Below are positions 1 to 7,889 of a DNA stretch of 64,000 bases, in pieces. The translations under genes and the position numbers were made by a program. The notes beneath the pieces were generated by a model, which ran no database searches, was not told where the DNA came from, and was given only the letters and a program-made list of their open reading frames with translations. Numbering within the stretch: the first letter of the stretch is position 1; every line of letters starts with the position of its first letter. This stretch comes from Tectiglobus sp965247245 (GTDB lineage Bacteria > Pseudomonadota > Alphaproteobacteria > Rhizobiales > Hyphomicrobiaceae). The stretch lies in contig CBDFGV010000003.1 in assembly GCA_965247245.1 (NCBI GenBank), positions 1,550,001 to 1,614,000 on the forward strand, written 5' to 3'.

Positions 1-948
1 AACCGACAGTCCAAATAGCGCGGCCGATACGACTAATCCTTCAACGGTTGGCCACACCAGAGGTACGATTGTTCCAATGCCTGTCGCTCCGGTTGCAAGC
101 GCCAACGGCACGCCATTGCCATAGTGGGCGAGGACACGACGCCAGACAAACGGTGACACCATCATCCCACCGCCAACGATGAGCCAAGTCAACGAGACCG
201 ACCACGCCGAGAAACTCAGCGACTGCATCCAGGCAATCAGAAATGTGAGATAGACAATATAGCCCGCTGCAAACAACCCGTAGCCGATGAGCAGAGCAAG
301 CATTCGCCTAACGGGCAGTTGGACATCAACGCGGCTGGTTTCATGGCGCGGCCTGTCATCCTGCAATGCGTAAGCTGCCCAGATCGACAGTCCACAACAC
401 AGCACACTCGCAATCCCCAAGCTCAACCAGGAAAGTGGCCATGCCTCAGCGCCGGCACGAGCGAACAGGACCGGCAACGTCACGCCACTCAAAACCATGC
501 CAAAGCCACCACCACCAAAATTGATCGCGATGGCAAGGGCGTTGCGACCTGGATTATCCTGAAAGAGAGAGGCCGCCATGGTACTGCCGACAATGAAGAC
601 AAAAGCGCCAAATACACCGGTCCAGATCCGCCAGGCCGACAACCACCAAAAGCTCTCCGTCAGACCATTCGCAATCAGGCAGGCTGATGTACCGACCATG
701 CCGACAGTGAAAAGCAACGCTGCGCTCACCCGCCGGACCAAAGCGAAAGTCAGGATAGCACCTGCGACATAGCCGATGGCGTTCGCTGTGTTGATCCAGC
801 CGGCTTCCGTATAGGTCCAGGATAAATCCTCCTGCATCGCCGGCAGGATCAGTCCATATGAGAACCTGGCAAACCCATTGCTCACACAGATTCCGAGAGC
901 CAGGCCCGCAAGAATAAGCCACGGTCGATGAGACGACGACCGCCCCAT
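1..948 (-). CDS. MFS transporter, YbfB/YjiJ-like (3' end cut by window)
   Basis: About 316 residues are present; the C-terminus lies beyond base 1. The translation is a run of hydrophobic helices with an N-terminal GxxxxxGFARFSYGLILPAM segment and a following acidic EDLSWTYTEAGW stretch, which is the hallmark of the YbfB/YjiJ branch of the major facilitator superfamily in the inner membrane. I place the start at the ATG at 948 (protein begins MGRSSSHRPW); an in-frame TTG lies slightly upstream, after a stop overlapping the end of the preceding gene. It lies 57 nt downstream of the enolase-superfamily gene on the same strand, so uptake of that enzyme's substrate is a reasonable guess. The substrate cannot be read from sequence. 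Confidence 0.8.
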   Translation of the reverse strand, partial: MGRSSSHRPWLILAGLALGICVSNGFARFSYGLILPAMQEDLSWTYTEAGWINTANAIGYVAGAILTFALVRRVSAALLFTVGMVGTSACLIANGLTESFWWLSAWRIWTGVFGAFVFIVGSTMAASLFQDNPGRNALAIAINFGGGGFGMVLSGVTLPVLFARAGAEAWPLSWLSLGIASVLCCGLSIWAAYALQDDRPRHETSRVDVQLPVRRMLALLIGYGLFAAGYIVYLTFLIAWMQSLSFSAWSVSLTWLIVGGGMMVSPFVWRRVLAHYGNGVPLALATGATGIGTIVPLVWPTVEGLVVSAALFGLSV

Positions 949-1004
949 CAGGGGCGTTGCGGCGCGCAAACGCCTGTTGCTTTGTCGGGTTCGCTCGCCA
1001 TGAC

Positions 1005-2093
1005 CTAGGCTCGAACGCTATCCAGGCGCTCCCAATTAAATTCCATTCCGTGGCCAGGCTCATTTTGTGCAACCGCCATTCCCTCCTCCAATCGAAGGGG
1101 GGTGGCGATGTACTTATCAAGTCCGAAGCCATGCGCTTCCAGGAAGCTCCCATTGGGGCAGGCTGCCAGCAGGTGCACCGTCACGTCATGTGCCCCATGT
1201 GATGTCACTGGAAGATTATACGCTTCTGCGAGATGCGCGATTTTCATGAATGGGGTAATTCCACCGCAATTCGTGACATCCGGCTCGGGGAAGGTCACAC
1301 CACCAGCAGCGATCATCTGCTTAAACTCCCAGAGCGTCCGGAAGTTTTCTCCGGTGGCGATCGGCACACCACCGTCACGCACGACGCGGATATGACCTTC
1401 GACATCGTCCGGAATGATCGGTTCTTCCAGCCAGGTCAGTTCGTAAGGCTGGAATGCACGTGCCCTCCGGATCGCTTCATCCGCCGACCACTTCATGTTG
1501 GCATCGACCATGAAGGGAAAGCCGTCACCGAGGTGCTTGCGCATGGCACGAACCCGCTCGACATCTTCGCTTAATCGATCACGGCCAACTTTCGACTTGA
1601 TAGCCCGAAAGCCCTTCTTAAGATTGCCATCCGTCTGGCGCAGCAGATCATCGACAGACAATTCAAGATCAATGCCGCCCGCATAACAGGTCACGCGATC
1701 GCTGTGTCCACCGAGAAGGTTCCAAAGTGGCAGCTTGGCGCGTTTGCCCTTCAAGTCCCAAAGGGCAATATCGAAGGCTGAGAGCGCCAACACGGAGGGC
1801 CCGCCGCGACCACCGTAGTGCAGCTCCCACCAGACGTGCTCCCAAAGCTGTTCAATCTTGTCAGCGTCATGCTCAGCGACGACAGCCGCGATTTCATCCC
1901 TTACCGTGCTGTAAATCGCTCCGCCGTTGCGTCCGGTTGTGTAGGTGTAGCCGACACCCTCAATCCCATCGACATCCGTCACACGAACGGTAACGATTTC
2001 GAACGCCGTCATCACACCATGTGTCGAGTCGGTCAGCGCGACGTCCAATGGGATGCGATAATGCCCCGCTTCAACCGAACGAATGTTTGCCAT
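1005..2093 (-). CDS. Mandelate racemase/muconate lactonizing enzyme family protein (enolase superfamily)
   Basis: A 362-residue protein of the normal length for the family. The N-terminal capping domain (about 1-125) is followed by a TIM barrel. The catalytic machinery is visible: the K166-x-K168 motif, metal ligands D197 (VDAN), E223 (LEEP) and E249 (TGEN), and the D272/H299 dyad (TSHGAHD), which places it in the mandelate-racemase subgroup. Such enzymes abstract the proton alpha to a carboxylate of a sugar acid or aromatic hydroxyacid; the exact substrate is unknown. A GGGAGG ribosome site precedes the ATG. It lies between the MFS transporter and the SoxR-controlled VOC gene, all on the minus strand, and may be co-transcribed with them. 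Confidence 0.9.
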   Translation of the reverse strand: MANIRSVEAGHYRIPLDVALTDSTHGVMTAFEIVTVRVTDVDGIEGVGYTYTTGRNGGAIYSTVRDEIAAVVAEHDADKIEQLWEHVWWELHYGGRGGPSVLALSAFDIALWDLKGKRAKLPLWNLLGGHSDRVTCYAGGIDLELSVDDLLRQTDGNLKKGFRAIKSKVGRDRLSEDVERVRAMRKHLGDGFPFMVDANMKWSADEAIRRARAFQPYELTWLEEPIIPDDVEGHIRVVRDGGVPIATGENFRTLWEFKQMIAAGGVTFPEPDVTNCGGITPFMKIAHLAEAYNLPVTSHGAHDVTVHLLAACPNGSFLEAHGFGLDKYIATPLRLEEGMAVAQNEPGHGMEFNWERLDSVRA

Positions 2094-2257
2094 TGCTTCC
2101 TCCCAGGTTGCCCGCCGACAGAAGGCCGGCAGGCAGAGCTTTTGATTAGGAGGTAGCCTTCATTGGCCTGCAAGCGCAAGGCCCGATTTAACAACTGAAA
2201 GCAAAGACAATCTTTCCTGCCGAACTAGACCTGCTCGGCATGGACTGGCTTCAGGCC

Positions 2258-2641
2258 TCACTGGTAGCTGATGATCTCGAACTCGACACCGTCACGATCC
2301 AGAAAATAGAACCGTCGCCCCGGCTCGTAGTCAGCATGCGACTGTGTCTTGTAACCAGCATCGAGTATCCGCTTTTCAACTTTGTCCAAATCGTCAACCA
2401 CGATCCCGATGTGGTTGAGACCACCGCTCTGTCGGTAGTTCGAGATTTCACTCTTCTGCGTTTTTCCTTCGCTGTAGAGCGCGACGTAATCGTCATCGGT
2501 CCCGACATGGATGGTATACCCACCAATCGTAGACGGTCCCTGCCAACGAATACGCCAGTCGAACAACTGACATATCATTTCAGCCGTCTTATGAGGGTCA
2601 CTGACAGTGATGTTGACGTGTTCAAGAGATGCACTCGGCAT
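2258..2641 (-). CDS. VOC-family (glyoxalase/bleomycin-resistance-fold) protein, SoxR-controlled
   Basis: A 127-residue protein with two beta-alpha-beta-beta-beta modules. Candidate metal ligands at the expected places are H8 (LEHVNI), E58, H77 (NHIGI) and E122 (VEFEI), the H/E/H/E set of metal-dependent VOC enzymes such as glyoxalase I. Typical roles are lactoylglutathione lyase, dioxygenase or drug-binding; none can be chosen here. The start has a strong AGGAGG six bases upstream. The promoter contains a SoxR operator, and soxR is transcribed divergently, so the protein most likely deals with a redox-cycling or electrophilic small molecule. Confidence 0.85.
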   Translation of the reverse strand: MPSASLEHVNITVSDPHKTAEMICQLFDWRIRWQGPSTIGGYTIHVGTDDDYVALYSEGKTQKSEISNYRQSGGLNHIGIVVDDLDKVEKRILDAGYKTQSHADYEPGRRFYFLDRDGVEFEIISYQ

Positions 2642-2687
2642 GACATGCCTCCTTTTCTTCCGGGCTCATTGATCATTCAATTGCCAG

Positions 2688-2718
2688 ACCGTAATTCCTC
2701 AAGTTAACTTGAGATCAA
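2688..2718 (-). promoter_or_regulatory. SoxR-type promoter of the VOC gene (19-bp spacer)
   Basis: On the minus strand a -35-like TTGATC (2713-2718) and a -10-like TACGGT (2688-2693) are separated by exactly 19 bases, the overlong spacer that MerR/SoxR activators correct. The 18-bp dyad CCTCAAGTTAACTTGAGA (plus strand 2697-2714) fills the spacer. It differs in one terminal base from the enterobacterial soxS operator as I recall it. Initiation would fall near 2681, about 40 nt before the VOC start codon. The same site overlaps the region upstream of soxR, so autoregulation is possible. Confidence 0.85.
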
Positions 2719-2746
2719 GAGGTTTTTTGAACAGCGGAGAAACAAA

Positions 2747-3202
2747 ATGCATCCCCAGGATCTACTGTCGATCGGCGATCTCGCGAAACGAACCGGATTG
2801 GCTGTCTCCGCAATCAGGTTCTACGAAGAAAAGGGACTCTTGGCTTCGATCCGAAACGCAGGCGGCCAACGGCGCTTTATGCGCTCAGACATCCGCCGTC
2901 TGTCATTTGTCCTGATTGCGCAGAAGCTTGGCTTCACGATTGAACAAATTCGTCAGCAGTTGCACGGCCTGCCGCTCGAACGAACCCCGACAAAGAGCGA
3001 TTGGTCAAAGATGAGCAAGGGGTTTCGCCAAGAGCTTGACTCGCGCATCGCGATGCTGACCCAGTTACGGGACAAACTCGATAGTTGCATCGGTTGCGGT
3101 TGCTTATCGTTGCGCAAGTGCGCGCTCTACAATCCGGCCGACAAGGCAGCGCGCAAGGGACAAGGTCCTCGTTACCTCATGGGAGATCAACCGGAGGCAT
3201 AG
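2747..3202 (+). CDS. soxR: Redox-sensitive transcriptional activator SoxR
   Basis: A 151-residue MerR-family regulator. The N-terminal winged helix (about 6-75) contains IGDLAKRTGLAVSAIRFYEE and the wing segment GGQRRF. A dimerisation helix (about 85-112) follows, and then the [2Fe-2S] cluster motif C114-x2-C117-x-C119-x5-C125, exactly the SoxR spacing. The oxidised cluster activates target promoters. The start is preceded by GGAGA eight bases upstream. The only nearby SoxR box drives the divergent VOC gene; no soxS is present, as usual outside enteric bacteria, where SoxR controls its targets directly in response to redox-active compounds. Confidence 0.95.
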   Translation: MHPQDLLSIGDLAKRTGLAVSAIRFYEEKGLLASIRNAGGQRRFMRSDIRRLSFVLIAQKLGFTIEQIRQQLHGLPLERTPTKSDWSKMSKGFRQELDSRIAMLTQLRDKLDSCIGCGCLSLRKCALYNPADKAARKGQGPRYLMGDQPEA

Positions 3203-3247
3203 CTGGCAAGCAATGCAACCACGCTTGTCCAGCGCAAGACACTCAGA

Positions 3248-3271
3248 CACTTAGGCACTTAGGCACTTAGG
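3248..3271. repeat. 8-bp tandem repeat, three copies
   Basis: The unit CACTTAGG occurs three times in direct succession (3248-3255, 3256-3263, 3264-3271), followed by a degenerate copy (CATTCAGC). The last copies overlap the stop codon and end of the minus-strand DUF2461 gene, so slippage would alter its C-terminal residues. Confidence 0.8.
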
Positions 3272-3956
3272 CATTCAGCCAGTCGACAACTGGCTTCATT
3301 TTCCGGTATAGCGCAATCGTCGACGGAATGAGCTTCGGGGACATTGCGGCGGCCGGCCCTCCGGAATGGTCGCCCCAAACCGTTAGTCCTTTGCGCAGCA
3401 ACAGATCAGCGCGCGGGTGATCCTTTGGAAACCCTGATGGCACTTTCTTCAATTCCGGATCACGCAGGCGAAAGCCATGCGCCATCAACCGCGATACGGT
3501 CTTATCTAGGATCGCACCGTCATCGCCCGCAACACGTTCCCGATACGTCGTCAAATCCCCCTTCTCGAAAGCGAAGACCCCACAACCAACCGCGAGGCGC
3601 TCTGTTTCGAGCCCAAAGAACCACGCAGGGTGTCCGAGGCCGCCCTGCGGTTCATCCACCGTCCGGAAGAGAATGTGCAAGTGTGGCTTGTAAGGTGACT
3701 TGTCCTTGGAAAACCGAACGTCCCGATGCACCCGGAAGACCTTGGATGCATGCGCTGCTCCAGTCAGCTTTTCCAGTTGCACGCACATGTGTGCGCAGAG
3801 TTCTTTCGCCGGCTGCTGGATAACGTCCTCAAACTCGGACTTGTGCGCTGTAAACCACTCGCGATTGTTGTTCCGTTTCAATTCGGCAAGGAACGAGACG
3901 GCATCCTCAGGAAAGCACCATTGGCTGGCGGACACGGCTTTCGTTTTTTCCGGCAT
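3267..3956 (-). CDS. DUF2461 domain protein (TIGR02453 family)
   Basis: A 229-residue soluble protein. It shows the family's signature segments: an early F-L-x2-L-x2-NNNREWF motif (about 23-34), and a central RVHRDVRFSKDKSPYK stretch (about 73-90). The function of this family is unknown. It is the last of three minus-strand genes (GST, TfoX-N, DUF2461); its ATG overlaps the TGA of the TfoX-N gene by one base (TGATG), implying translational coupling. The 3' end carries an 8-bp tandem repeat. Confidence 0.85.
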   Translation of the reverse strand: MPEKTKAVSASQWCFPEDAVSFLAELKRNNNREWFTAHKSEFEDVIQQPAKELCAHMCVQLEKLTGAAHASKVFRVHRDVRFSKDKSPYKPHLHILFRTVDEPQGGLGHPAWFFGLETERLAVGCGVFAFEKGDLTTYRERVAGDDGAILDKTVSRLMAHGFRLRDPELKKVPSGFPKDHPRADLLLRKGLTVWGDHSGGPAAAMSPKLIPSTIALYRKMKPVVDWLNA

Positions 3957-4303
3957 CAGGCCCCCTTTGGCGGCAAGGTTTCAACAAACGCCAACGCAAG
4001 ATCAATCCAGGAATTGAGTGCCGCTTCATCACAATCATCGGCGTCAACAAAGAACAGGCCTGTCATGGTTCGACCGCCCTGCACCATCGGCATTGCTCCT
4101 GGACGCCTGGCCGCCGCTTCATGTCCATCTTTTCCAACCCGGAACATAAAGCGCCGCTGGCCATCTTTCGTTCTGTCAGCACCACCGATCATGTGACCAT
4201 ACTTCAGAAAACATAGACCGCCCATCATGCGTTTCTCGCTTACGTGCTTTTGGTCACCTAACGCAGCCCGAAACCGCGCTGCTAAATCCTCATCATAAGC
4301 CAT
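3956..4303 (-). CDS. TfoX/Sxy N-terminal domain protein
   Basis: A 115-residue protein consisting only of the TfoX N-terminal domain: DEDLAARFRAAL, then the EKRMMGGLCFLKYGHMIGG motif typical of the family. In gammaproteobacteria this domain belongs to competence regulators, but stand-alone copies in alphaproteobacteria have no established role. I chose the ATG at 4303 (MAYDED), which has GAGGG seven bases upstream and clears the preceding GST gene; a longer reading to 4345 would overlap it. It sits in an apparent operon between GST and DUF2461. Confidence 0.8.
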   Translation of the reverse strand: MAYDEDLAARFRAALGDQKHVSEKRMMGGLCFLKYGHMIGGADRTKDGQRRFMFRVGKDGHEAAARRPGAMPMVQGGRTMTGLFFVDADDCDEAALNSWIDLALAFVETLPPKGA

Positions 4304-4319
4304 AACTTCGCCCTCAAAG

Positions 4320-4928
4320 TCAGGCTGACCAGCTATCGCGAGCACGTACTCGCTGCTCCCACGCCTTTGCGTGTTTCAAGTTAGCTGGCATCGGCTCCTC
4401 GACAATGTCGGTGATTTTCACAGCCATCATTCCGGTGATGTCAGCCAACGTGAATTGATCGCCGGTAACAAAAGATCGACCATCACTCATTTCTTGATCA
4501 AACCAGGCCCACTTCTTGGCCGCAGCCCGCCGCTGACTGGCCGCATAGTCCGGCATTTGCTCGATCTTCCCGTCAAAGAACGGAATGGTATGGAGACCGA
4601 CATTCGCCAACGCCGCAACTAGTTGCAACTCCATGCGACGGCTCCACATCTCGATGTAGGCTTGCTCAAATGCATCCCGCCCCATCAGCGTGGGCTCCGG
4701 AAACTCACTCTCGAGATAGCGGCAGATTGCAACGCTCTCTGTCAGGATACGGCCATCGTCTAACTTAAGGACCGGCAATTCACCGAGCGAATTGATCTTG
4801 CGGAACGCATCTGTGCGGGTTGAACCGTCCAACACCTGCATGGTTTCCATCGGTATCTCGACGCCCTTCTCCGCAAGGAAAACACGCACACGCCATGGAT
4901 TTGGCGCTTGGCCATCATAAAGCTTCAT
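4320..4928 (-). CDS. Glutathione S-transferase family protein
   Basis: A 202-residue protein with an N-terminal thioredoxin-like domain (MKLYDGQAPNPWRVRVFLAEKG..., the conserved proline region GELPVLKLDDG, and the ESVAICRYLE glutathione-binding segment) and an all-helical C-terminal domain ending in the FTLADITG motif. It would conjugate or otherwise process glutathione adducts in the cytosol. The start at 4928 has GGAGA nine bases upstream; a start at 4943 is possible but lacks this. First gene of the GST-TfoX-DUF2461 group. Confidence 0.88.
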   Translation of the reverse strand: MKLYDGQAPNPWRVRVFLAEKGVEIPMETMQVLDGSTRTDAFRKINSLGELPVLKLDDGRILTESVAICRYLESEFPEPTLMGRDAFEQAYIEMWSRRMELQLVAALANVGLHTIPFFDGKIEQMPDYAASQRRAAAKKWAWFDQEMSDGRSFVTGDQFTLADITGMMAVKITDIVEEPMPANLKHAKAWEQRVRARDSWSA

Positions 4929-5094
4929 GGCTTTTATCTCCATTGTTCAAAACTGGTTACACTGCCAGGCCAGACCTTCAAGACTGGCGGCGGTGCTTGC
5001 TGCGACCTCCGTCCTCATTACGGGCGAACACCACAATAGTCAACCAATAAGTTAAGTATCAAATTCAGAGATAATCCGCCGGCAGGAGCATGCA

Positions 5095-5553
5095 ATGAGC
5101 ATCGATGTAACATCAGAGGTTGTGATCAACAGAACCATCGCCGAAGTTGCAGGCTTCGCTGCCAATCCAGACAACGTCACGACGTGGTACGCCAACATCC
5201 GCGCTATTGAATGGCAGACGGAACCGCTTCTACAGGTCGGCTCACGGATCAAGTTTGAAGCCAAGTTTCTTGGCCGCGAACTCGCCTACACTTACGAAGT
5301 TGTGGAATACGAACCTAGTGTCCGGCTCAGAATGCGCGCATCCGACGGGCCATTCGAGATGGAAACAGCATACATCTGGACGGCCACAACCGCTGCAACG
5401 ACCCGCATGACATTGCGCAACTATGGTGAGCCGGCAGGCTTCTTTGGTATCCTGGGCCCACTATTGGCATTCGCCATGAGGCGCACAATGGACAATGACC
5501 TTAGAAAACTGAAGACAATTCTTGAGAATGAGGCGTCAGTCAGTGAATGCTAG
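5095..5553 (+). CDS. SRPBCC (START/Bet v 1-like) family protein
   Basis: A 152-residue protein with the helix-grip fold pattern: a first strand (VTSEVVINRTIAEVAGFAANPDN), a mid-region reading GSRIKFEAKFLGRELAYTYEVVEYEP, and a long C-terminal helix that follows a hydrophobic GFFGILGPLLAFAMRR segment. Members bind hydrophobic ligands or act as polyketide cyclase-like proteins; no catalytic assignment is possible. AGGAG lies six bases before the ATG. It diverges from the GST group across a short intergenic region. Confidence 0.8.
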   Translation: MSIDVTSEVVINRTIAEVAGFAANPDNVTTWYANIRAIEWQTEPLLQVGSRIKFEAKFLGRELAYTYEVVEYEPSVRLRMRASDGPFEMETAYIWTATTAATTRMTLRNYGEPAGFFGILGPLLAFAMRRTMDNDLRKLKTILENEASVSEC

Positions 5554-5835
5554 TTGGTATCGACCTGCTGCATACTTGAGCGTTGGATTCTTCGACGGTC
5601 GGTGCACACACAGGCTCCAGTCCGCTGCCACATTGATTTCAACATATTGATACGCAGAAGCAGCGGCATAGCGAGCGTAGTCCCGAGTGTAACTGTTAAG
5701 AGCACTTGATCGATCTTCAGCAGCTCGACCAAGTTGCCGCTCCGAGCGAGCTGCGGACACTCCGTATATGCCCATCATCGCCACTCTATCCGATCTGATT
5801 CCCAACAAATCAATCCACTCGTGTTGCGCGCGAAC
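5554..5835. other. Spacer with no gene I can support
   Basis: Between the SRPBCC gene and the Cys-rich secreted protein gene. A 90-codon minus-strand reading frame (5536-5808) starts only at TTG, lacks a ribosome site and a recognisable domain, and runs into the SRPBCC gene. It could be a remnant. No terminator hairpin with a U-tract is evident. Confidence 0.5.
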
Positions 5836-6114
5836 CTACCGCAAGCCGGCTTGAATGATCCGCATCTTGCAGTTGAAGTTGAGGCGCATGAACTTGCGGC
5901 GCACGCAGCTCTTGACTGTCGAGACCGTCGAACCGCGACGTACGCAGAGACGACGAACGTCAGTTTCACAGGCAGCCCTGAGCGCCGGTGTGACCTGCTT
6001 GGGAAGTTTGAAAGCGGCAGCCGGCTGTGCGATTGAACCGAGTACAAAAGCTCCGAACAGAACTTTCGCTGCGATTGCTGTGAACTTTGATGATGTCTGA
6101 CAGGTGTTGAACAT
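5836..6114 (-). CDS. Small secreted cysteine-rich-repeat protein
   Basis: A 92-residue protein with a signal peptide (hydrophobic core about 11-30, ending PAAA). The mature part has four cysteines, C49, C57, C70 and C82, spaced 7-12-11, in the pattern C-x3-D-x2-[LR]-LC...V..C of the GLG1-type cysteine-rich repeat (Pfam Cys_rich_FGFR), which occurs in small periplasmic proteins of Hyphomicrobiales. It is strongly basic (many R and K). GGAGAAGAGAA directly precedes the ATG at 6114. Function unknown; two disulfides in the periplasm are likely. It has its own AT-rich upstream region. Confidence 0.7.
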   Translation of the reverse strand: MFNTCQTSSKFTAIAAKVLFGAFVLGSIAQPAAAFKLPKQVTPALRAACETDVRRLCVRRGSTVSTVKSCVRRKFMRLNFNCKMRIIQAGLR

Positions 6115-6328
6115 TTCTCTTCTCCGCGACCGTGTTGTAATGAGTTCGTCGCGCCGGTGCGGCATTTGGTTCGAGAAGAGAAAAAGTATTTTGAGAACTC
6201 GGTAGGGCTTGGTTAATAATTAGTAAATCACATGAACAAAACTCAAAATAATAAACGATAAGACAGACTTGAATTGTCAAGGTAAATCACTGATTTATAA
6301 GAGTTTAAATTCTTAAAATGGATTAACC
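6115..6328. promoter_or_regulatory. AT-rich intergenic region, probable promoter of the Cys-rich gene
   Basis: A strikingly AT-rich stretch compared with its surroundings (for example 6215-6260 and 6290-6325). On the minus strand a TTGACA hexamer near 6279-6274 is a -35 candidate, but no good -10 sits at 16-18 bases. The inverted repeat CTTGA-ATTG-TCAAG (6268-6281) overlaps it and could be an operator. Confidence 0.35.
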
Positions 6329-6772
6329 TTATTCATCCCACGTGTCGTAATTGGACCGCATAAAGTCAACTCCATTGCGCACAATTTCTTCGAGCACATC
6401 CATATCAACATTGGCAATCCTCGTTATATAGAGACAACTTTTGCCGGTCCTGTGCTTGCCCAACCTCTCAAGTTGCTGAGACAAATCACGATAACCAGGC
6501 ATTACATAAATTGTCAGTGCGCTTTTGCGTGGACTAAAGCCCGTCAGAAAAAACTCGCCGGAGTGACCACTGTCGTAGGTGTAAGCGTAAAGGCCATAAC
6601 CGATGATGGAGCCACCCCACATTTTGGGTTTCAGCCCAGTCACACGATTGAAGAAATCAAGCAGTACGAGACCATCCGCCCTGCGCTGCGGATGCTCGAC
6701 AGCGGATACGAAATCAAGCGGAGCAACATGTGTCGGTTTGGTCTTGAGAGTATTCTTTCCGCGAGCCGCCAT
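6329..6772 (-). CDS. DUF1801 (YdhG-like) domain protein
   Basis: A 147-residue protein with the family's characteristic segments MWGGSIIGYGLYAYTYDSG, FFLTGFSPRKSALTIYVMPG, and GKSCLYITRIANVDMDVLEE. This fold (YdhG-like) resembles iron-chaperone/frataxin-like proteins, but function is unproven. I use the ATG at 6772; an in-frame TTG at 6781 is an alternative. It lies directly downstream of the PhyH dioxygenase gene on the same strand, about 20 nt away, so the two are probably co-transcribed. Confidence 0.82.
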   Translation of the reverse strand: MAARGKNTLKTKPTHVAPLDFVSAVEHPQRRADGLVLLDFFNRVTGLKPKMWGGSIIGYGLYAYTYDSGHSGEFFLTGFSPRKSALTIYVMPGYRDLSQQLERLGKHRTGKSCLYITRIANVDMDVLEEIVRNGVDFMRSNYDTWDE

Positions 6773-6791
6773 CGCTGCCAAGCCTCAAAGT

Positions 6792-7694
6792 CTAGCGTTC
6801 GATATCCTCGGCTTTTTGAGAGGCAAAAATAGAGCGATACTTGCTGCTCTTTGATCGTAGTGGCGGCAGCTTGCACGGCTCACCCTCAAAGACTGGAAAG
6901 TCCGGATGCCGCCCCCGAACGATGGCGCCATTATACTTGCTGTCCTGATTGTATGGCATCAGTGGCAGGCAGTTCGCAGCGGAGTATGCAAACAACAGAA
7001 ATGGTCTTGCACGCGTCGGATGATTGTTCGGCATCGATCCATGTACAGATCGGCAATGGTGAACCGTAATCGTTCCGGCAGGACCCTTCAGATATGTGGC
7101 ATCAGCTATATCAATCGCCTCCACATCGCTATCGCCGATGTAACCTCGCCAGGCATCATCCGGACCGTAGTGATCATAGACGGGTCCTTTATGGCTGCCG
7201 CCAACAACCCCCATCGGGCCGACACTATCATCAATGTCGTCCAGCGCGATTCCGACTGTCACCACATTGTAGGCCGTATGCGGCCAGAACGGGATGTCCT
7301 GATGCCACTTGATCTCTGCACCGCCGCCTGACCATTTGAAGTTCAGCTTGCCGTGGTGAAACTTCAAATCCGGGCCCAACAGATCTTCGACGAGATCCAC
7401 AATCGGACTGTTGAACGCGACGTCATAATATACCTGGTCCTGATCTTGTGGCTTTTGAAGTCGTCGCAACCGTGGGTTTCCAGATGTGTGATCCGGCTCC
7501 AAATCAAATTTTTCGTTGGATTCAGCAACATGACGACTCTCTTCGACGAAGCGCGCAGTCGTCTCCGTGAGACGTGTCATCCATTCCTTGGAAAGAAACT
7601 GCTCAACTGTCAAGAATCCATCCCGCTCAAAATCGGAAATCTGCTGCTCGCTCAACACCTTACGTGTGCCACTGTTCACCCCAACATCCTGCAC
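6792..7694 (-). CDS. Phytanoyl-CoA dioxygenase (PhyH) family protein
   Basis: A 300-residue Fe(II)/2-oxoglutarate dioxygenase. The double-stranded beta-helix iron site is visible: H131-x-D133 in IKWHQDIPFWPH and the distal H218 in VHHCRSVHGSMPN, with R228/R230 in TRARPF available to bind 2-oxoglutarate. PhyH-family enzymes hydroxylate diverse small substrates, including osmolytes and natural products. The start is GTG at 7694 with AGGAG about eight bases upstream. Upstream neighbour, divergent: a class-I amidotransferase-like hydrolase gene. Confidence 0.88.
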   Translation of the reverse strand: MQDVGVNSGTRKVLSEQQISDFERDGFLTVEQFLSKEWMTRLTETTARFVEESRHVAESNEKFDLEPDHTSGNPRLRRLQKPQDQDQVYYDVAFNSPIVDLVEDLLGPDLKFHHGKLNFKWSGGGAEIKWHQDIPFWPHTAYNVVTVGIALDDIDDSVGPMGVVGGSHKGPVYDHYGPDDAWRGYIGDSDVEAIDIADATYLKGPAGTITVHHCRSVHGSMPNNHPTRARPFLLFAYSAANCLPLMPYNQDSKYNGAIVRGRHPDFPVFEGEPCKLPPLRSKSSKYRSIFASQKAEDIER

Positions 7695-7889
7695 TGGTCT
7701 GCTCCTGCCCTGAACATTCTTGCGCCGAAGCTTACACCAGAGGGACCCAGCCAGACAACGAATGCCTACCGCACAGGCATCAAGCCGCGAAGTTAGGCGA
7801 GCAATCCGCCGCTTTGCATTGCATCCTCAACCTGCAGTATTTTGTGAATGATTCCATTGTGATTCCATGCGGATGGAGAGACCAAACTC

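Noticed and set aside
554..1153. A 199-residue minus-strand frame over the MFS gene
   Set aside because: It is Cys/Arg-rich and out of frame with the clear MFS helices that occupy the same bases.
3956..4303. TfoX-domain protein as evidence of natural competence
   Set aside because: Only the N-terminal domain is present, and no com or pil genes are nearby.
5536..5808. A 90-residue minus-strand frame between the SRPBCC and Cys-rich genes
   Set aside because: TTG start, no ribosome site, no domain, and overlap with the SRPBCC gene; possibly a remnant.
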